Assembly (NCBI RefSeq): GCF_907164915.1
Contig: NC_061869.1
Location: 42,963,771-43,027,770 of the forward strand
DNA from: Impatiens glandulifera
Lineage: Eukaryota; Streptophyta; Magnoliopsida; Ericales; Balsaminaceae
Length of the DNA: 64,000 nt
Reading direction: 5' to 3'
Under the pieces are notes generated by a model that was not told the DNA's origin, did not search any database, and saw only the letters and a program-made list of their open reading frames with translations. Positions 49,147-60,815 of the stretch are shown here, one piece after another (the stretch's first letter is position 1; every line of letters begins with the position of its first letter). The position numbers were made by a program, and so were the translations under genes.

Positions 49147-50536
49147 CTATGGTTTAAGGAATTTCTTACTTCCGTTTACATGAATCGCCGAGCCATCGAC
49201 AGATAAGACCTTCTTCATATCTTCCCTAACTTCCGTTGATAGATCCTTGTTGAAGGTATGACCCTCCGACGGAAGTTCAAAGAACTCCGCGTAAGAGGCT
49301 TCATCGAAAGATACTTCCATCCCATTCACAGTCGCTAAGATGAGTTCGTCCACCATTGATGCAGATTTAAAGAACTCTCGAACTTCCTTCTCGTAAAAGA
49401 TGAAAGGACCGCCAAGATATTTTCCGAGACCGGAATACTCGAGTGTTCTGAACATATCTACCACTTCCGGCTGATCGAAAGTGTAGACAAACGAAAAATC
49501 CACCTCAGTTTCCTGAGTCTGTTCTTCATCTTCTCTTTCCATGAAGCAGGCCACTTCTTCGTCATCACTATCACTTGATGAGAAGTAGGAGTCACAGATG
49601 CTTCTTTGGTCCTTTCCGTCACCTGCAATAAGAGCCTTCAGCTCTTTTCCATCATCCTTCGTATCTTCACGTTTTGGCTTCCGGCATTCCGATTGATAAT
49701 GACCTAGAATACCACAGTTAAAACACCTAACGTTATCCTTTGATTTCTTATTATCATTAGAATTTGAAGAGCTTGAGTTAGGGTTGCTCTTCGCAAAGAG
49801 AGACATGGCGTCGTTGCTCAATTGCTGTGCAGCCATCTTCACATTAGTAGCTACATGTGGCTCTTCAGCAGTCACTAGGGCTTTGGCAATGATAATGGAT
49901 GTGGATTGATCTTCTTCAATCCTACAATTCAGCTCGAACTCATAGGCCTTGAGATCAGCAAACAGATCGAAGAGAGAGATCTTGTTGAGATCTTTAGACT
50001 CCCTCATAGCCATCGTCTTTATGTCCCATTCCCTTGGAAGAGCACGCATGACCTTGATAGCAAGCTCCCTATTGCTATAGGTCTTGCCTAGGATGGATAG
50101 GGATGAAACAATCCTGCTGAATCTGGTGTCGAACTCATTCATTGTTTCACCAAGACGCATCTTGAAACTGTCAAACTGTTGAGTTGCAACTATAATCTTG
50201 TTTTCCTTGGTTTGCTTGTTTATCTCACACAGTTGGGTGAGTCTGTCCCAGACCTCTTTAGCAGTATCACACTCGATAATGTAGTTGAACATGCTGTCAT
50301 CGAGAGACCTGTACAGAATATCAAGAGCCATGTTGTTGAGGTTGTTCTGCCTCTTTTGTTCACTGGTCCAGTCAACTTTCTCCTTCTCAATCTTGATAGG
50401 ACCCTCTGTGATGAAACTCCACATATTGTCATAAAGGGAAGAGAGATTAACACAAACTCTCTTCTTCCACACGATGTAGTTTTCTCGAGAGAAGGTTGGA
50501 ATGGCGGTTGCACTGGCATCTTTGGTTGGTAGTCAT
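49147..50536 (-). pseudogene. gag with CCHC knuckle fused to a plant-transposon-type domain
   Basis: Open frame 49147-50472 of 441 codons: UBN2-type Copia gag (about residues 15-190), a Ser/Asn-rich linker, zinc knuckle CFNCGILGHYQSEC (CX2CX4HX4C, about residue 250), an acidic patch. Then, from about 325 on, a segment with LGGPFIFYEKEVREFF, ILATVNGMEVSFDEASYAEF and ELPSEG, which fits the 'putative plant transposon protein' domain (PF20167-like) rather than protease or integrase. The natural start is probably the ATG at 50536; a 1-base change in the CTTT run at 50520-50523 puts that ATG out of frame, so this copy is broken near codon 6. Related to the gag fragment at 14202-14561. Confidence 0.75.
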
Positions 50537-50567
50537 TTTTCAAGAAAGGCTTGAGAATAGAAATAGA

Positions 50568-50579
50568 GCTCTGATACCA
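50568..50579 (-). other. Primer binding site of the gag-only element
   Basis: The minus strand reads TGGTATCAGAGC two bases inside the LTR end, initiator-Met tRNA type, as in the Copia element at 3130-7046. Confidence 0.92.
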
Positions 50580-50581
50580 AT

Positions 50582-52270
50582 TGATAGGATCAGCTTAATC
50601 AATAGAGATAGGGGGTCTGGCGATTGATGAGGCTTATGAAAAACGGTTTGAAATAAATCTTGTTAGGGATTTAGTTCACTTTCTATTCTACGCAAACCCT
50701 TGTAAACACTTGAAACATAATCAAGTGCGAAATGTTTATTTGGGTTTAAAGCTTAAGATGAAAAATGAGAAGATGACAGAAAAGAACAACACAACAATTT
50801 ATTTATGGATGTTCGGAGAAAACTCTCCTAACCCCTTCTTCCAACCACCGGAAGGATTCACTATAATATGATTCGAATCAAATACAGTTTCCACACACTT
50901 AGCTCACTATTGAATAGAACACGCTTTGTTCAACTTACAAGATGAAGAATATCACTCATCTAAAGGATACTTTGATTTTAACTCTCTCTTGATTAACACA
51001 CAGTACAATCAGGAAAGCAACTCACAGTATGAATATTCAAAAGCTTGATTTCTCAGTAATTTCAGTAAGCAAGATGATCGACTGATTTCTCTCTTTGTAA
51101 TTCCGGCAGTTCGTCCGTTGTCGTTAGGGATCTTTAAATATGCATAGGTACCAACGGTCGAATCTTCAGAATGATACGTGGCACTCTTCCATTGGAACGC
51201 CTCCATAGTACACAGTAGACTCTGAATACAAGGATCGTGGCCGTACACAACAGGTAGTGCGCCGAATATTCTTCAGAGATTTACCTACAAAACAAGTAGT
51301 GGGAAGGATATTCGACTACGTGTCATTAGTTAATTAGTTGCATAAGACTGTCGTACTGATCTTCACAAGAACGTGGAGCAGAAGTAGCTAACAGCTATAG
51401 CACGTGGGTAGACGGGTGCTAGCTTCAAACAACTGCTTAAGCAAAGTAATTAGACGCATTTCAATTAGACGACCTCGTCTAATGAAATCAAACGTCCCCA
51501 TCTAATAACAGAATCCATTAGACCACCTGGTCTAAAAGGATTAGACTTAAGTCTAATTACAATCACATCAGACTAATCTGAAGGAGTTAGACTACACGTC
51601 TAAATTTCACCAGTTAGACTGCACGTCTAACTCCATGAGTTAGACTGCACGTTTAATTCCGTTCCACTTTAGAGTAATATGAAGTAGTTAGACTATACGT
51701 CTAACTTTCACAATCCATTAGACTGCACGTCTAACTCCGCAGAGTTAGACTACACATCTAATTCCGAAATCCATTAGACTGCACGTCTAACTCCACGAGT
51801 TAGACTGCACGTCTAATTTCGTTCCACTTCAAACTAATCTGAAGGAGTTAGATTATACATCTAACTTTCACAATCCATTAGACTACACATCTAACTCCGC
51901 TAAGTTAGACTGCACGTCTAATTCCGAAATCTATTAGACTGCACGTCTAACTCCGCTGAGTTAAACTGCACGTCTAATTCCGAGTTCCATTAGACTGCAA
52001 ATCTAACTCCACGAGTTAGACTGCACGTCTAATTACGAGATCCATTAGACTGCACGTCTAACTCTACGAGTTAGACTGCACGTCTAATATAATGCATCTA
52101 ATACCAAATCAGTCCGATGAACCTCATTAGAACCAAGTCTAATGAAATTTGTTTTCAATACAACTGCATCAAAAACAATTAGACGTATAATTAATCCATT
52201 CATCATTTCATCACCAAAATTCCAATAGTAAAATTATTTCAACATATGGTCAAAATAATTTGACCCAACA
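50582..52270 (-). repeat. 5' LTR (element sense) of the gag-only element
   Basis: 1689 bp, the longest copy of this LTR in the window. Substitutions relative to 44392-45883 are frequent but the alignment is straightforward. The conserved block is changed here: CTCTCCTAACCCCTTCTTCC lacks the GACGT core (CTACGTCACCCC) seen in the other copies. Confidence 0.93.
51450..52150. repeat. Palindrome array in the 5' LTR
   Basis: Same construction as 45060-45725. Many units are perfect TTAGACTGCACGTCTAA, others carry changes in one arm (TTAGATTATACATCTAA) where both arms changed together, which keeps the pairing. Confidence 0.9.
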
Positions 52271-52275
52271 AACTT

Positions 52276-52913
52276 TTTATTTAGATCGTACAAGTTTTAT
52301 GGTTTATCTCTCTCGGCATCTTTTGCTTCTTGCTAGTTAGAGTTTCCCGAATCAAAATATCATCATTAAAATCAACATCATGTCTTTTTTTCTCACTTAT
52401 CATAGATCCTAATTAAAATAACAACTTAATAGAGAAAGAAGGAGATCTCTGACATGTGACTTATTTTGACATATGCATCAATAATATTCCACATGAGCTA
52501 AGACTCACTTTGACATTTTATAATGTATTATATAAAATATTGATGTATATATTGTTATTTCAAGGGAGGCAGATAATACAGTCCAGATCTTCTATTCTCA
52601 ATCCTCCAGTTCCTGCCAACCAATCAAAATGAAACAAAATATTATATTATTAAAATTGAGTTGGTTTAAAAAAAAATTCCGAAACCTATGTCCGACCTGT
52701 TCCAATGGTGTCATTCAAATGGGCTACAAAAATGGTGTCATTCGAACGGGCTACATATTAGATTTCCAATCATAGGTCACAAACCAAAAACTAAGCACTA
52801 CAGCTTTAATTATGAATTAAACACCACGGGCATGTCCGATTGGATCTCGTATTGGTCATATTGTCTAATATTGCCAATTTCAAGTGGTTAAGAGCTTCAA
52901 ATTATTTTTGTAT
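52276..52913. other. Intergenic DNA
   Basis: Nothing recognised, apart from a short direct repeat AATGGTGTCATTCRAAYGGGCTACA near 52703 and 52731. Confidence 0.4.
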
Positions 52914-53960
52914 ACAAACAAACATTGTAGAAAACTCTTCAAGATTTTCAAAACAATAAAGAATAACTAATTCTGTTGATTATAATGACTTGGGTGAAGT
53001 ATTCAATTTGAGAGTACCTTCAGAATTTTCTAATGAAATAACACACCAAATTTTGGAGTTTTTCAAATAATCCCGCTTCTAACGTCATTATGACATCAGT
53101 ACACGTTTTTCTAAATTCTTTGGTGCACCACATGACCTGTTGACTTTTGTTGACCCACTCTTGACTCGCCCTATTCAACTCAGTTTTGATGTTTTCCCTT
53201 TCGAAGGCCTTCTGCACAAAATTGCCAACATCAATATTATACTCAAAATTTAAGATTTTTCAAACCGATCAATCTGCATATTTCAGATTTTCCGAATTCT
53301 GTTTCTTTATAAAAAATGATGTTTGGACACATAAACAAGCCCCAAACTGGTTGATCGATGCATTTTTTCCAACAACAATATTATACTCAAAGTTCATGAT
53401 TTTTTAAGACGGTCATTCTGAACGTATGAAAACATATGAAGCTCTAGTATTTTTGGAAATTGGTGTTTGGATCACTACTTGAGGGTCACTCCGAGCCATT
53501 TCGAAAAAGTGATTTTTATTTTTATTTTTGATCACCTGATCCAATAATCAAGTATGAACATCATATTGGACCGGGAAAACTTATTTTAAATTCAGTGTAT
53601 AAATATTGAGTGTTTACAGAATGACCCCCTTGGACAGAGTTTGGAGAAGATGACCTTTTACTTTGAAAAACATGTGTCCAAACTTTATCAAATATGCACT
53701 AATTTTGTAACTCCAACATGTAAAATATTAAAAAAAGATAATAAATGATAGAACCTAGGAAGTGTATCTTCCGTTCCGCTTTACCTTTTCATGACAACAA
53801 TGTTTCGAGGAATCGACTACGTGACAATAACAACATACTTGTAAAATAACTGTACAAGATAACAACATATATAAACATATGTCCCTGTATAAAGACTTCG
53901 TATACATCCATAAGACGACGCACCTGGACAGTTCTATCTGATGAATGAGTATGAAGAGAT
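52914..53960 (+). repeat. Left ~1-kb inverted repeat of a large composite element
   Basis: Its reverse complement aligns to 59790-60815 over about 1 kb with indels. Shared landmarks: GACGTCATTATGACATCAG-type text against TGACGTCATGATGATGCC; TTTGTTGACCCAC against GGGTCAACAGAAG; AAAAAATGATGTTTGGACAC against GTCCAAACATCATTTTTC; CGAGGAATCGACTAC against GATTCCTCGAAATG. The outer end lies at ACAAACAAACATTGTAGA (52914-52931). Confidence 0.8.
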
Positions 53961-54290
53961 ACCCTCCAAGTTAGTATCACCTATAAAATACAATTGATAA
54001 CAATACAACAACCATGAGTTGCGGTGTATGTTGTGTCTCATCAGTTACCTTATCATGGTGATCAAGGAATTGCATCGAAGATATAAGCAGAACCCGAGCC
54101 TTATTGTCTGGAATTCACAATAAAATGAGAGTTTGGATTTTTGGTTACAAAGGTTTTAATTATTCCGCAATAATGAAAGCATACCAAAAATCACATATAA
54201 CAATTGTTTTTGAAGATGTTCATTTCTTATGTTCCAAAAGAATCATAAGAAATATCAAATCAATGAATTTTTCATCAGAACGATGACGAA
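53961..54290. other. Interior spacer of the long-inverted-repeat element
   Basis: No gene; a 60-codon frame at 54104-54286 has no known domain. Confidence 0.35.
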
Positions 54291-54299
54291 AAAAACTAT

Positions 54300-55080
54300 C
54301 AAGGAAATTAAGTTCTCTTATCGCAGGATAATGAACAACTTACTATGAAAACAACGAGTTCTCACATCGATATATGATGAGTTACTATTCACAAAACATA
54401 AAGTCCTCACATCAACGAGATGGAAAGTGACTTTCTAGAAAACAAAATGCGTCCTCATATCCATGAGATGATGAGCGACTGTCAACAAACATCAATTTCT
54501 CATACCAAAAGATAATGAGCATTTTTTAGAAAACAAACAAGTACTCACATTGGCGAGATGATGAGAGACTTGTGTAACAAATATATAATCCTCGTTATCT
54601 AAGATGATGGGAAACTCCTAGAAAATACAAAGTCCTCATATCAGCGAGATGATAATGGAATCCTCGTATATAAGATAACGAACCACTCCTAGAGAACACA
54701 AATTCCACATATATGCGAGCTAATGAGCGACTTGTATAATAAATATTGAATCTTTATATCTAAGATAACGAGCCACTCCTATATAACACAAAATCCTCAT
54801 ATCAACGAGATAATGAGCGACTTATGTAACAAACATAAAATCCATGTATCTAAGATAACGAATCACTCCTAGAAAACACAAAGTCCTCATATCAAGCCAG
54901 ATGATGAGCGACTTGTGTAACAAATATAAAATTCTCGTTATCTAAGATGACGAGCCACTCCTAGAAATCACAAAGTCCTCATATCAAGCTAGATGATGAA
55001 CGACTTGTGTAACAAATATATAATCCTCGTTATCTAAGATGACGAGCCACTCCTAGAAAACATAAAGTCCTCATATCGTA
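54300..55080. repeat. 92-bp tandem repeat array, two ~46-bp halves
   Basis: Units alternate CCTCATATCAACGAGATGATGAG...TTGTGTAACAAATATA and AATCCTCGTTATCTAAGATGACGAGCCACTCC...ACACAAAG. The halves resemble each other (CCTC..ATC..GATGA-GAGC), so the 92-bp unit is a doubled 46-bp repeat. The last three units near 54882, 54974 and 55066 are the best conserved; diverged units run leftwards. Confidence 0.8.
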
Positions 55081-55089
55081 GAGTTCAAC

Positions 55090-55770
55090 ACGCTCAAACT
55101 GCTGACTAAAAAAATGACACAAATAATAAACTCAGCACACTAAGGCTGTTGATTCATGTGACGATATAAACGAACTCAACACACTAAGGCTACCGATTCA
55201 TGAAATGTAATAGATTGCAGGATCCGTTGACACATGAAAAGTTCAGTATGCTAACTAAGGCTGCCAACTTTTGAGACAAAATATAATAATCTTGGATCTG
55301 TTCACACATGAAAATACATCACACTAAGGCTGCCCACTTTCGAGACAAAACTGATCGCTCATGGATCTATTGACACACTACAAGTACAACATGCTAAATC
55401 TTCTAACTCTCGACACGATATAAACAAACTTAAAACGTTAAGGCTACAATTTATGAAATAAAACAGATCGCACTTGGTTCTATTGACACATGACAAATAC
55501 AACACACTAAGGTTACCGACTTTAGAGACAAAAAAATCATTCCTAGATCTGTTGACACAAGATAAGTACAACATACTAAGATTGTTGGTTCTCGTAATGG
55601 CCTAGGTAAACTCAATACCCTAAGGCTGTTAATTTACAAAATAAATACATAACATATCATATCTAAGACCTATTTACGCGAACAATGAATTCAACACGCT
55701 AAGGGTACTAGCTCTCGTAACTCAACATATCACATATATGATCTATTGATACTAACGAAAACTGAATATA
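55090..55770. repeat. Second degenerate tandem array, CTAAGGCTGC type
   Basis: Repeats of AACACACTAAGGCTGCCGACTTTCGAGACAAAA and GGATCTRTTGACACATGA with an irregular 45-70 bp spacing. Strongly diverged; no coding sense. Confidence 0.7.
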
Positions 55771-56344
55771 ATCATCACTTTATAATTTGAGGATTCCTCC
55801 AAACTTGATATCAAAATGAAATAAATAACCCAATGACATGCGAGTGTTTTCTTCTTTGATGCATGAACGCACGCTCGACCCCAAGGCTGCGACTACGATA
55901 CATTTGTTAACCTCGATAGGTAACAATGATTGTATGTTTAAAAAAATTGAAAACTCACAAAGGTTTCTGAAAACTCATGATGTAGAATGCATGATTAGCC
56001 TTAGGCTAAAATGAACGCAAGATTGAAAACATTCTTGGTGAATACCAAATATTTTGCTTTCTTGTTCTAAACATTTGTCGTAAGACACTTCTTGGTCCCC
56101 AAGACTTTTCTTTGGGTTCAACACCGTATTCTTGTAGAGGATCACCTTTGATTGTTGGACAAATTGCAATTCTTACCTTGCCTTCATATCCTTATTCCTC
56201 TTTTGTATGTCTTCAGATACAAAGGATGACTGAAGTTAATCTAGCCAATACTATTTTCGATGATCATCCTATTCGTTTCATCATCCCACAGTATCATTTC
56301 AGCACCATGAGATACGAGATAGATGACTAACCATTCGTCATTCT
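55771..56344. other. Interior spacer, nothing recognised
   Basis: No domain or bounded repeat seen; ORFs here are short and isolated. Confidence 0.3.
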
Positions 56345-56610
56345 ACGGGTTATTTGAAAAACACTAAAATGATGTGTATTTGGGGTGTTGTTTGCTGAAG
56401 AAATCCTGAATGGACTCTCAACTTGAAAAATACTAAAGTCACTATATTCAATGGAATTTGTTGTTCTTGGATGATTTGAAAAATGCGTCAACAAACAAGG
56501 AGTTATAGATGACAACCGTTTCCGATTTCTAGATTTGCAAATGAATCGTCCTTGGATTCCTTTGTTCCTTGTTTTCTATAGTTGAAACGTCTCCCTAGGA
56601 TGTTCATTTT
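56345..56610 (+). repeat. Internal copy of right-end sequence (60650-60790 plus 61395-61525)
   Basis: The first about 145 bp (GATGTGTATTTGGGGTGTTGTTTGCTGAAG and on to TTCTTGGATGATTTG) match 60650-60790. The rest (GAGTTATAGATGACAACCGTTT ... GTCTCCCTAGGATGTTCAT) matches 61395-61525. Between the two parts about 600 bp of the right-end version are absent. Confidence 0.8.
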
Positions 56611-57570
56611 TAATTTTTTTTCCCGAAGTAGAGTATCCATATTCTTCTTTTACTAGTTTTCAAGATTAAAGGATATACGATGTTGATCCCTTCTATCCTG
56701 TTTAGAATGATCACCCCATTGCATACTTAGTACCATAGTATCATTTCACGAGGATGAAGTTTCTAATGGATGATCATTTGATGGGGCTTGAAGAAGTCAC
56801 ATTATACTACACCTTATCTCTCTTACGTCAGTACGGGAGGAGCATGACCATATTTATGGTGGATACAGTGGTTCACAATGGAGGGACCATCAATGATGCA
56901 ATGTTCGATATACATATGGACATGTGACATGGAGCTCACTTTCAATACTTTCCATGCAGATGGATCAATCGCATCAATGCGGCTGAAGAATTGTTGGAAT
57001 AGAGGATGATGATAAAACAAAAGGCCACGAGATAGGCTCTAATTGTTAGGACTATTCTCTATTTTACTTTGTGTTTATCTCATTTTGTATCGCTTTACTA
57101 CGTGTATGAAATCTTTGTGTACACAAGTACTAGATATTTTCTGTATGTATGAACTATTTAATTTTAATGATACACTGGATTTATTTATCAAGTGTCTATT
57201 TCTATTATGAGATAGAATGTGCATTATGGACAACATGTGTTTCCACACAATTAACCAAAAAATTACGTGAAATTTCTCATTTATATTATTGATGTTGTTT
57301 GTGCTCTATTTCTTAAATACATGCATTTGTATTAGAAGAAGTGGACACTCATAGTCACATTACATTTGGTCTCTTATGTCTTGGTACTAGAGAAAACTCT
57401 TATGTCATTAGAAAAGTGTTTGGAAGTTACATTTGGTCTATTAGTCTTGGTACTAGGGATCAAATACTTTTGAATCGTTTGTCGGACCCCTAGTCTAGAA
57501 TAGGGGCATTTTTCCAAAAATGCATCAAAAACCTTCATGAATGGTAACCGTTTAACTTCGTTAGTTAAAA
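56611..57570. other. Interior spacer
   Basis: No gene recognised. An about 80-bp doublet (ACATTTGGTCTCTTATGTCTTGGTACTAG near 57360 and again near 57430) is the only repeat noted. Confidence 0.3.
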
Positions 57571-57589
57571 GAGGTAGTGTATCCTTGTG

Positions 57590-58930
57590 GTATCCGAACT
57601 CTTTATATTTTACAAATTAAGAGAATAAAATTCTTGCGAAATCCTTTAACTTTGGATGTTAAGGTAATTTTGTTTTTGAATTGTCTATTCCTTCATTTTC
57701 ATAAGATAAAAGTGTCAAAATATATTGCGTTTAAACTGTCTATTCATTCATCTTGGATATGATAAAAGTTTAAAAACCTTCTAGTCAAAATTGTCCACTT
57801 CTATATATTTAGTAGAATTAAAATCCCCAACAAGCCTTTGTCTAAGTTGTCCATTTCTACATCTTTGGTAGAATGGAAATCCCTAACAATTGTCTGGATT
57901 GTCCATTTCTACATCCTTGTAGAATGAAAATCCCCAGTAAGCCTCTATCTGAATTGTTAATTTTTGTATTCTTGGTAGAATGTAAATTTCCAACAAGCTT
58001 TTGTCAGAATTTTCTATTTATGCATCATTGGTAGAATGTAAATTCTCAGCAAATCTTTATTTGAATCATCCACTTCAACGTTTTTTGTAATATGAGAATC
58101 CTTATAAAACCCTTTAAGAAACCCTCTATCTTTTTAATGCTAAGTAATTGTTTGTTTAAATTATCCACTCTTGCACCATAGGCGGAATGAATATTCTCAA
58201 TTTATTTCTTTGGAAATCCTCTAGCTTGGAATGCTAAGGTATTTCTTTTTCATCTGAAACGGATAGTTCCTTCGTCCTTGGTAGGATGAAAGTCTCAAAT
58301 CCTTTAGAAAATCCCCTAGCTTTTGAATGCTAAGATAGTTGTTTGTTTAAGTTGTCCACTCTTGCATAGTTGGTGGAATGAAAATCCTCAACATATTTCT
58401 TTAGAAATTCTCTAGCCTGGAACACTAAGGTATGTCCTTTTTGTTCGAATTGTCCGTTCCTTTGTCCTCGGTAGGACGGAAGTCTCAATACCTTTAGGAA
58501 ATCCTCTAGATTTTGAACTCTAAGGTATTTGTTCGTCTAAATTTTCCACTCTTGCATCTTTGGTAGGATGGATGTTATCAATATGTTCTTTAGAAATCTT
58601 TTAGCTTGGAATGCCAAGGTATTTCCTTTCTCTTAAAGTATCTGTTCCTTCATCCTCGATATGATGGAACTCTCATATTCTTTTAAGAAATTCTTTAGCT
58701 TTTGAATGTTAAGGTAATCGCTGGTTCAAAATTTTCCATTCTTGTATCTCTACCATGATGGGAATGCTTAACAAGTTTCTTTTGTGAAATCCTCTAGCTT
58801 TGAACGCTAAGTTAACTCGTTTAATTTGAAATGTCCATTCCTTTAGCATTGGTAGTATAAAGTCTCAAATTCTTTTAAAATCCTTTGGCTTGGAATGTCA
58901 AGGTATCTTTTTCGGCCATTTTAGTTTTCG
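57590..58930. repeat. Third degenerate array, ~60-bp then ~90-bp period
   Basis: 57780-58040 repeats TTGTCCATTTCTACATCTTTGGTAGAATG with about 60-bp spacing. From 58090 the period widens to about 90 bp, with alternating CTAGCTTGGAATGCTAAGGTATTTC and CTCTTGCATCTTTGGTAGAATG. No open frame spans it. Confidence 0.75.
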
Positions 58931-59789
58931 GTCTTTGACGTACGAACATGATTCCCTATTCATAAGGATACGTATGCAACCTTCCAGCAGATTCAGTCCA
59001 TCTTAGTTCGTTTTCTTCCTTCTTAGGGAACAAAAGTTTGAGATACTAGTTAATCTAGGGGCATTTTTCCCAAGGAGAAAATAATAAAAACAATCTGCAT
59101 TACATGAATCATTTACATGATCGAAAATGCAGTACATCATTAAATGAATCACGTATATTGGTCGATCATCATTCAACCTTTATTTGCATTACCGTTCTAC
59201 AATCGTGTCGGGGTTGGGATTTTAAAACCATTTCTTTTGGTTTTGAAAAAAAAGAAAGTGGAACTACGTATGGACCTGATTTCTCTCTCGTGAGGATAGG
59301 AAGGAAACATATCAAATAGGTTTGGTCACATGTCCATGCATGTTTACTAAAAAAATCTCATCATTCTAAAGTGAAAGAAGATAAAGATCTCTCCCGTTGA
59401 AACATACCATGGACACAATGAAACGAGTAGGCTTTAGGATTGAATCATAAACTAGAGACTATTTAGGTGCAAAGTGAGTTTGAATACCTCATTTAAAAAT
59501 TTCATAAGAAGAATTATCTATCATAGTTCATTTTCGTGTCTTGTGGATTTTTAAAATATTTTTAGACTTCACAAAGTTGTGTTGACGTTCAAACCTTAGT
59601 CTCAAGGCTGAGCATATTAGGGAAATTGTCTAGCTTCTAAAAAATGATGAATAAAGAGATTAATTTGAAATACTAAGAAATCGGGCAAAAAGAAATAAAT
59701 GAGAAAAGTATTCATCACAAGGTTGAGATAATGAATGCATTACTCGACAATCTCGCTAGGTATGTTGATCTGTTAGATATACCGATGAT
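58931..59789. other. Interior spacer before the right inverted repeat
   Basis: Nothing recognised. Confidence 0.3.
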
Positions 59790-60815
59790 ACTCCAACAAA
59801 ACAGAAAAGAAAATGGTCACTTCTGTGAAGGATACAACATTTTACGGATGTATATGAAGTCTCTATATGGTTGTTGTACGCTATGTTTTCATATATAGCT
59901 ATCTAGTACTATCATTTTTCAAGAATGTTGTTATTGTAACGCATTCGATTCCTCGAAATGCATCGTATCTACAAAAGGTAGAGTAAAAGATGCACGACCC
60001 ATGTATTTTTTTATAGATTTTACATGTTAAGGTTACAAAATTGGTGCCTATTTGATAAAAGTGTAAGGTCCAATTCTCCAAACTCTGTCCATGTGGAGCA
60101 TTCTATAGACACTTAAACTTTACACCCCAAAATTAAAATAAATTTTTCCGGTCTAGTATAATGTTAATACTTTATTATTGGACTAGACGAGCAAAAATTA
60201 GAAATAACTTTTTGGAATTGGCTTAGAGTGACCCTCGAGTAGCAGTCCAAATTCCATTTTTTAATATACTTGAGCTTCATATGTTTGCATAAGTTTAGAA
60301 TGAATGTCTTGAAAAATCATGAACTTTAAGTATAATATTTATGTTGGACAAAATGTACCAAACAACTAGTTCGGGGCTTGTTTGTGTCCAAACATCATTT
60401 TTCATAAAAAAAAATGGAATTCGGGAAACCTGAAATATTCAGATGACTAGTTGAAAAAATTATAAATTTTGAGTATAATATTGTTGTCAACAATTTTATA
60501 CAGAAGTCCTTAAAAATGGAAAAATTGTCAAAAAACGAGTTGAACTAGGCGAGTATAGAGCGGGTCAACAGAAGTCAACGTGTCAGGTCGTGCCCCAAAA
60601 AATTCAAAATACGCGTGTGCTGACGTCATGATGATGCCAAGTGCGAGGTTATTTGAAAAATTCTGAAATCATGTGTATTTGGGGTGTTGTTTGCTGAAGA
60701 GATCTCGTAAGGGACTCTCAACTTGGAAAAATCACCCATTTCACTCTACTCAACTAAATTAGCTATTCTTGGATGATTTGGAAAGCTTTAAAAGTCATCT
60801 ACGATGTTCGTTTGT
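59790..60815 (-). repeat. Right ~1-kb inverted repeat
   Basis: Reverse complement of 52914-53960 as described there. The outermost match is TCTACGATGTTCGTTTGT (60798-60815) to 52914-52931, after which similarity stops. Confidence 0.8.

Larger units (their letters stand above)
44392..52270 (-). mobile_element. Gag-only LTR retrotransposon with extra ORF, full length
   Basis: A 7.9-kb element flanked by the 5-bp duplication AACTT (44387-44391 and 52271-52275). In element sense (minus) the order is 5' LTR (52270-50582), primer site, gag, a long frame unrelated to pol, polypurine tract, 3' LTR (45883-44392). No protease, integrase or reverse transcriptase is present, so it resembles TR-GAG type non-autonomous Copia derivatives and must use enzymes from a relative. 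The same LTR family is present as a solo LTR at 8026-9615 and at 1-1720. Confidence 0.93.

Noticed and set aside
56823..57020. 65-codon minus-strand ORF as a small gene
   Set aside because: No domain, no homologue that I recognise, in a decayed repeat interior.
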